Source: Mycobacteriales bacterium (GTDB lineage: Bacteria; Actinomycetota; Actinomycetes; JAFAQI01). Taken from it: 52,056 bases of DNA. Below are positions 49,304 through 52,056 of the stretch, piece after piece (the first letter of the stretch is position 1; each line of letters opens with the position of its first letter). A program made the position numbers and the translations under genes. The notes under the pieces are model-generated. The model was not told the DNA's origin, made no database searches, and saw only the letters and a list, made by a program, of their open reading frames with translations. Location of the stretch: the NCBI GenBank assembly GCA_035550055.1, contig DASZRO010000106.1, positions 1 through 52,056 of the forward strand. Direction: 5' to 3'.

Positions 49304-49986
49304 TGACCGCCGTCATCGACAAGGTGGCCGTCGTCATCCCGGCGCACGACGAGGAGTCGCTACTGCCGGCCTGCCTGGACGCGGTGCGACTGGCGATCGA
49401 GTGCGTCGACGTGCCGGTCGAGGTCGTCGTCGCACTCGACGACTGCCGGGACGCGAGTGCGTCGGTCGTCGCCGTTCGACCGTGGGCGGCCACCGTCGAG
49501 CTGTCGGCTCGCAACGTGGGCGCCGCGCGCGCCGCCGCCACCGCCTACGCGTTGGGTGTGACCGCCCGGTCGGTGGCGGAGCGGATCTGGATCGCGACGA
49601 CCGATGCCGACACAGTCGTCCCGGCGCATTGGCTGGCCAGTCAGCTCGCGCTCGCCGATGCCGGCTACGACCTGGTGATCGGCACCGTCGACGTCGACGA
49701 CTGGTCCGCCCATCCGCCACACACCGGCCCGAGATGGCGCGCGACCTACACCCCTGCCGACCATCATCCGCACGTGCACGGTGCGAACCTCGGAGTGCGC
49801 GCCTCGGCGTACCTCGAAGTCGGTGGCTGGCCGACGGTCGCCGTCGACGAGGACGTCTCGCTGGTCGCGGCGCTCACCGGACGACGCATCGCCCGCAGCG
49901 CGGCGCATCCGGTCATCACGAGCGCCCGCACCGATGCTCGCGCCCGTGGCGGGTTCGGCGACACGTTGGTGGCACTCGCCGGCTGA
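49303..49986 (+). CDS. family 2-type glycosyltransferase
   Basis: 227 residues, GT-A fold. VAVVIPAHDEESLLPACLDAVRLAI is the nucleotide-binding start, TTDADTVVPAHWL holds the DxD motif, HVHGANLGVRASAYLEVGGWP the acceptor-side region and VDEDVSLVAAL the catalytic acid. No transmembrane helix, so soluble or peripheral. Its ATG overlaps the methyltransferase stop by one base (TGATG), closing a coupled four-gene unit. Sugar donor unknown. Confidence 0.88.
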   Translation: MTAVIDKVAVVIPAHDEESLLPACLDAVRLAIECVDVPVEVVVALDDCRDASASVVAVRPWAATVELSARNVGAARAAATAYALGVTARSVAERIWIATTDADTVVPAHWLASQLALADAGYDLVIGTVDVDDWSAHPPHTGPRWRATYTPADHHPHVHGANLGVRASAYLEVGGWPTVAVDEDVSLVAALTGRRIARSAAHPVITSARTDARARGGFGDTLVALAG

Positions 49987-50029
49987 CCGAGCTGGTGTGC
50001 GGACCGCGACCGCCGGGTAGCCCGCCGAC

Positions 50030-50914
50030 ATGACCCTCGACGAGCGCCTGGACGAAGTGATCGAGGAGGTCGAGCGGGCGAGGCTGCTCGACCCGGCCGG
50101 CAACGCCGTGCGCGCGGCCGGGCAGCGGGTGCTCGGCAACCCGCGGGCACGCGACGTGCTGTCCGGAAGGCCGATCGGGCACGCGCTGCACCCGGCGCTC
50201 ACCCTGGTGGCCGGCGGATCGCTGCTCGGCGCGACGCTGCTCGACGTCGTCGGCGGACGCGGCGGCCGTGACGGCGCGCGCCGGCTGGTCGCGGTCGGTC
50301 TGCTCGCCGCGTTGCCGACGGCGGCGAGTGGCTGGTCGGACTGGCTCGACACCGAGGAGGCGGAAAGCCGCGTCGGACTGGTGCACGCGCTCAGCAACGG
50401 CATCGCGCTACTCGCCTACACCCGGTCCTGGCGATCCCGCCGGCGCGGCCGGCTCGGCCTGCCGAGCAGCTTGGCCGGCGCGGCGGCGCTCGGAGCGGGC
50501 GGTTGGCTCGGTGGCCACCTCGCCTTCGCGCTGGGGGTCGGGGTCGACACGACCGCGTTCCAGACCACAGCGACGGACTGGACCGACGTCGCGGCAGCCG
50601 CAGACATCGACGACCGTCTCCAGCAGGTCGACCTCGAAGGTGTCCCGCTGCTGGTGACCAGGGTCGACGGCCACGTCGTTGCGGTCGCCGACCGCTGCAC
50701 CCATCGCGGCGCGCCGCTGTCCGACGGCACCCGCGACGGCGACTGCGTCGTGTGTCCGTGGCACGCCAGCGTCTTCTCGCTGCGCGACGGCAGGGTGCGG
50801 CGCGGACCCGCCACCCGCTCCCAGGCCAGCTATGAGGTGCGTGAGCTCGACGGGCGCATCCAGGTCCGGCGCAACGAGAACCGGTCGCTGCGGCGCAACC
50901 CGGTCGGGACGTAG
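50030..50914 (+). CDS. DUF2231-type membrane protein with Rieske [2Fe-2S] domain
   Basis: 294 residues. Residues about 45-170 hold four hydrophobic helices of DUF2231 type (HALHPALTLVAGGSLLGATLLDVVGG); residues 195-285 a Rieske ferredoxin domain with ligands Cys223/His225 (DRCTHRGAPL) and Cys242/His245 (CPWHASVF). This places a Rieske cluster on the cytoplasmic face or close to the membrane, for electron transfer to an unknown partner. The ATG at 50030 lacks a clear Shine-Dalgarno. Gap to the aldehyde dehydrogenase is 110 bases. Confidence 0.88.
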   Translation: MTLDERLDEVIEEVERARLLDPAGNAVRAAGQRVLGNPRARDVLSGRPIGHALHPALTLVAGGSLLGATLLDVVGGRGGRDGARRLVAVGLLAALPTAASGWSDWLDTEEAESRVGLVHALSNGIALLAYTRSWRSRRRGRLGLPSSLAGAAALGAGGWLGGHLAFALGVGVDTTAFQTTATDWTDVAAAADIDDRLQQVDLEGVPLLVTRVDGHVVAVADRCTHRGAPLSDGTRDGDCVVCPWHASVFSLRDGRVRRGPATRSQASYEVRELDGRIQVRRNENRSLRRNPVGT

Positions 50915-51024
50915 CGGCACGCACCGCCGAGAGCCGCATCGGTCGCCCCTAGCGGAAGGCGGGACGGCCGGCGCTCGACGGGATCCGATAGAAAAAGGGT
51001 CACCCCACCGAGCCGGAGGCTGCC

Positions 51025-52056
51025 GTGACCGCACCCGTCGTCCACCCCGATCGCTTCTTCATCGACGGCGAGTGGGTGATGCCCTCCTCCTCCGCGACGA
51101 TCGACGTCATCGACTCCTCGAACGAGGAGGTCTTCTTCTCGGTCGCCGAAGCACAGGCCGCCGACATGGAACGGGCGATCTCCGCAGCGCGCGCCGCCTT
51201 CGACAGCGGGCCGTGGCCGTTCCTCGCCCACCGCGAGCGCGCGGAGTACCTGCGCCGGCTGAGCAAGGAGCTGTCAGCACGCGCCGACGCCCTCGGTGAG
51301 ATCTGGCCACGGGAATCCGGTATCCTCGCGATCATGGCGAAGTACGCCGCGCCGGCGTTCGCCACCACCTTCGACTACTACGCCGGGCTCGCCGACACCT
51401 TCGCGTTCGAGGAGCGCGCACAGCCCACCGGAGGCGGGTCGTTCGGGCTGATCGTGCGCGAGCCGGTCGGTGTGGTCGGCGCGATCATCCCGTGGAACGC
51501 GCCGATCCAGCTGGCGATCTACAAGATGGCACCTGCTCTTCTCGCCGGCTGCACCGTCATCCTCAAGGCGTCTCCGGAGGCGCCGGGCGCGGCGTACCTG
51601 CTCGCCGAGTGCGCCGAAGCCGCAGGCCTGCCCGCCGGCGTGTTCAACGTGCTGACCGCCGACCGAGAGGTCTCGGAGATGCTGGTCCGCGACCCGCGCA
51701 TCGACAAGATCGCCTTCACCGGATCGACCGCGGCCGGGCGCCGGATCGCTGCGCTTTGCGGCGAGCGGATCGCCCGCTACACCCTCGAGCTCGGCGGCAA
51801 GTCCGCCGCCGTCATTCTCGACGACGCCGACTTCGCGCAGGCCGCCGCGACGATCGCCGGCGCGGAGTGCATGATCTCCGGCCAGGTCTGCTCCTCGCTC
51901 ACGCGCCTCGTCGTCCCGCGCAAGCGCCACGACGAGTTCGTCGACGCGCTGGCCGGCACGTTCTCGCAGATCGTCGTCGGCGACCCGTTCGACCCGGCGA
52001 CGCAGATGGGTCCACTTGCGATGGCGCGTCAGCGCGACAAGGTGCTCGACCTGATC
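51025..52056 (+). CDS. aldehyde dehydrogenase, C-terminus cut off by window edge
   Basis: 344 residues visible, starting MTAPVVHPDRFFIDGEWV. NAD(P)-dependent aldehyde dehydrogenase: VGAIIPWNAPIQLAIYKMAPALLAGC, KASPEAP, the cofactor loop FTGSTAAGRRI, catalytic Glu in LELGGKSAAV and catalytic Cys in GQVCSS. Oxidises an aldehyde to an acid in the cytoplasm; substrate not readable. GGAGG five bases before the GTG at 51025 sets the start. The remaining about 130 residues lie past the window. Confidence 0.92.
   Translation, partial: MTAPVVHPDRFFIDGEWVMPSSSATIDVIDSSNEEVFFSVAEAQAADMERAISAARAAFDSGPWPFLAHRERAEYLRRLSKELSARADALGEIWPRESGILAIMAKYAAPAFATTFDYYAGLADTFAFEERAQPTGGGSFGLIVREPVGVVGAIIPWNAPIQLAIYKMAPALLAGCTVILKASPEAPGAAYLLAECAEAAGLPAGVFNVLTADREVSEMLVRDPRIDKIAFTGSTAAGRRIAALCGERIARYTLELGGKSAAVILDDADFAQAAATIAGAECMISGQVCSSLTRLVVPRKRHDEFVDALAGTFSQIVVGDPFDPATQMGPLAMARQRDKVLDLI

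Noticed and set aside
1-52056. CRISPR arrays, tRNA, rRNA, transposases, prophage genes
   Set aside because: No spaced direct repeats, cloverleaf-like genes or recombinase motifs were found on either strand by reading.

Overview
The window is high-GC and densely coded, with frequent GTG starts and 1-8 nt overlaps between consecutive genes. Gene content (LIV-type transport, PucR/TetR/LacI regulators, an HspR-like/Hsp20 pair, a PIG-L/NodS-like cluster) points to an actinomycete (Actinomycetota, Actinomycetes); I cannot place it to genus. I see no rRNA, tRNA, CRISPR array, transposase, integrase or phage gene, and no gap above 300 bases: the longest are 46722-46932 and 42565-42760. Two copies of a palindromic 79-bp repeat (2551-2629, 40548-40626) are the only candidate mobile or dispersed DNA.

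Layout. 1-4.3 kb: three carboxylester/alpha-beta hydrolases and a hot-dog thioesterase. 4.3-15.2 kb: two regulator/lipoprotein modules, TetR plus substrate-binding protein (SBP1) and TetR divergent from SBP2, with an amidase, a hydrolase, a PLP enzyme, an S15-type hydrolase and a PucR regulator. 15.2-21.7 kb: an enolase-superfamily racemase and a GNAT enzyme divergent from an M20 deacylase, an M38 deacylase and a secreted S15-type hydrolase. 21.6-30.8 kb: a minus-strand operon for an unusual LIV-type ABC transporter in which LivH, LivM and LivG are one polypeptide and LivF is fused to a major-facilitator (MFS) domain, with a lipoprotein, an anchored surface protein and two small paralogous membrane proteins, preceded by a PucR regulator. 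30.9-40.5 kb: a flavin alpha-hydroxyacid oxidase, a hydrolase, an M17 aminopeptidase and SBP3; then SBP4 divergent from a LacI regulator, an S12 serine hydrolase and a short PucR-type regulator. 40.7-52.1 kb: more ordinary genes (small basic protein, NAD(P)H-hydrate dehydratase, histidine phosphatase, Hsp20/HspR-like, hydrolase plus unknown protein, MEDS-kinase, ACAD/PIG-L/methyltransferase/glycosyltransferase set, Rieske protein, truncated aldehyde dehydrogenase).

How it may work together (inference). Four paralogous SBPs, each tied to its own regulator or enzyme set, surround one LIV-type permease/ATPase operon, the only such permease visible here. The enzymes around them cleave amides, esters, peptides and N-acyl amino acids, and one set matches the known N-succinylamino acid racemase route that turns D- into L-amino acids. 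The region reads as a scavenging island for peptides, amides or D-amino acids, with several binding proteins possibly feeding one unusual transporter. Several regulated genes seem to be transcribed leaderless, and one divergent promoter pair (9599-9640) is almost perfectly symmetrical.
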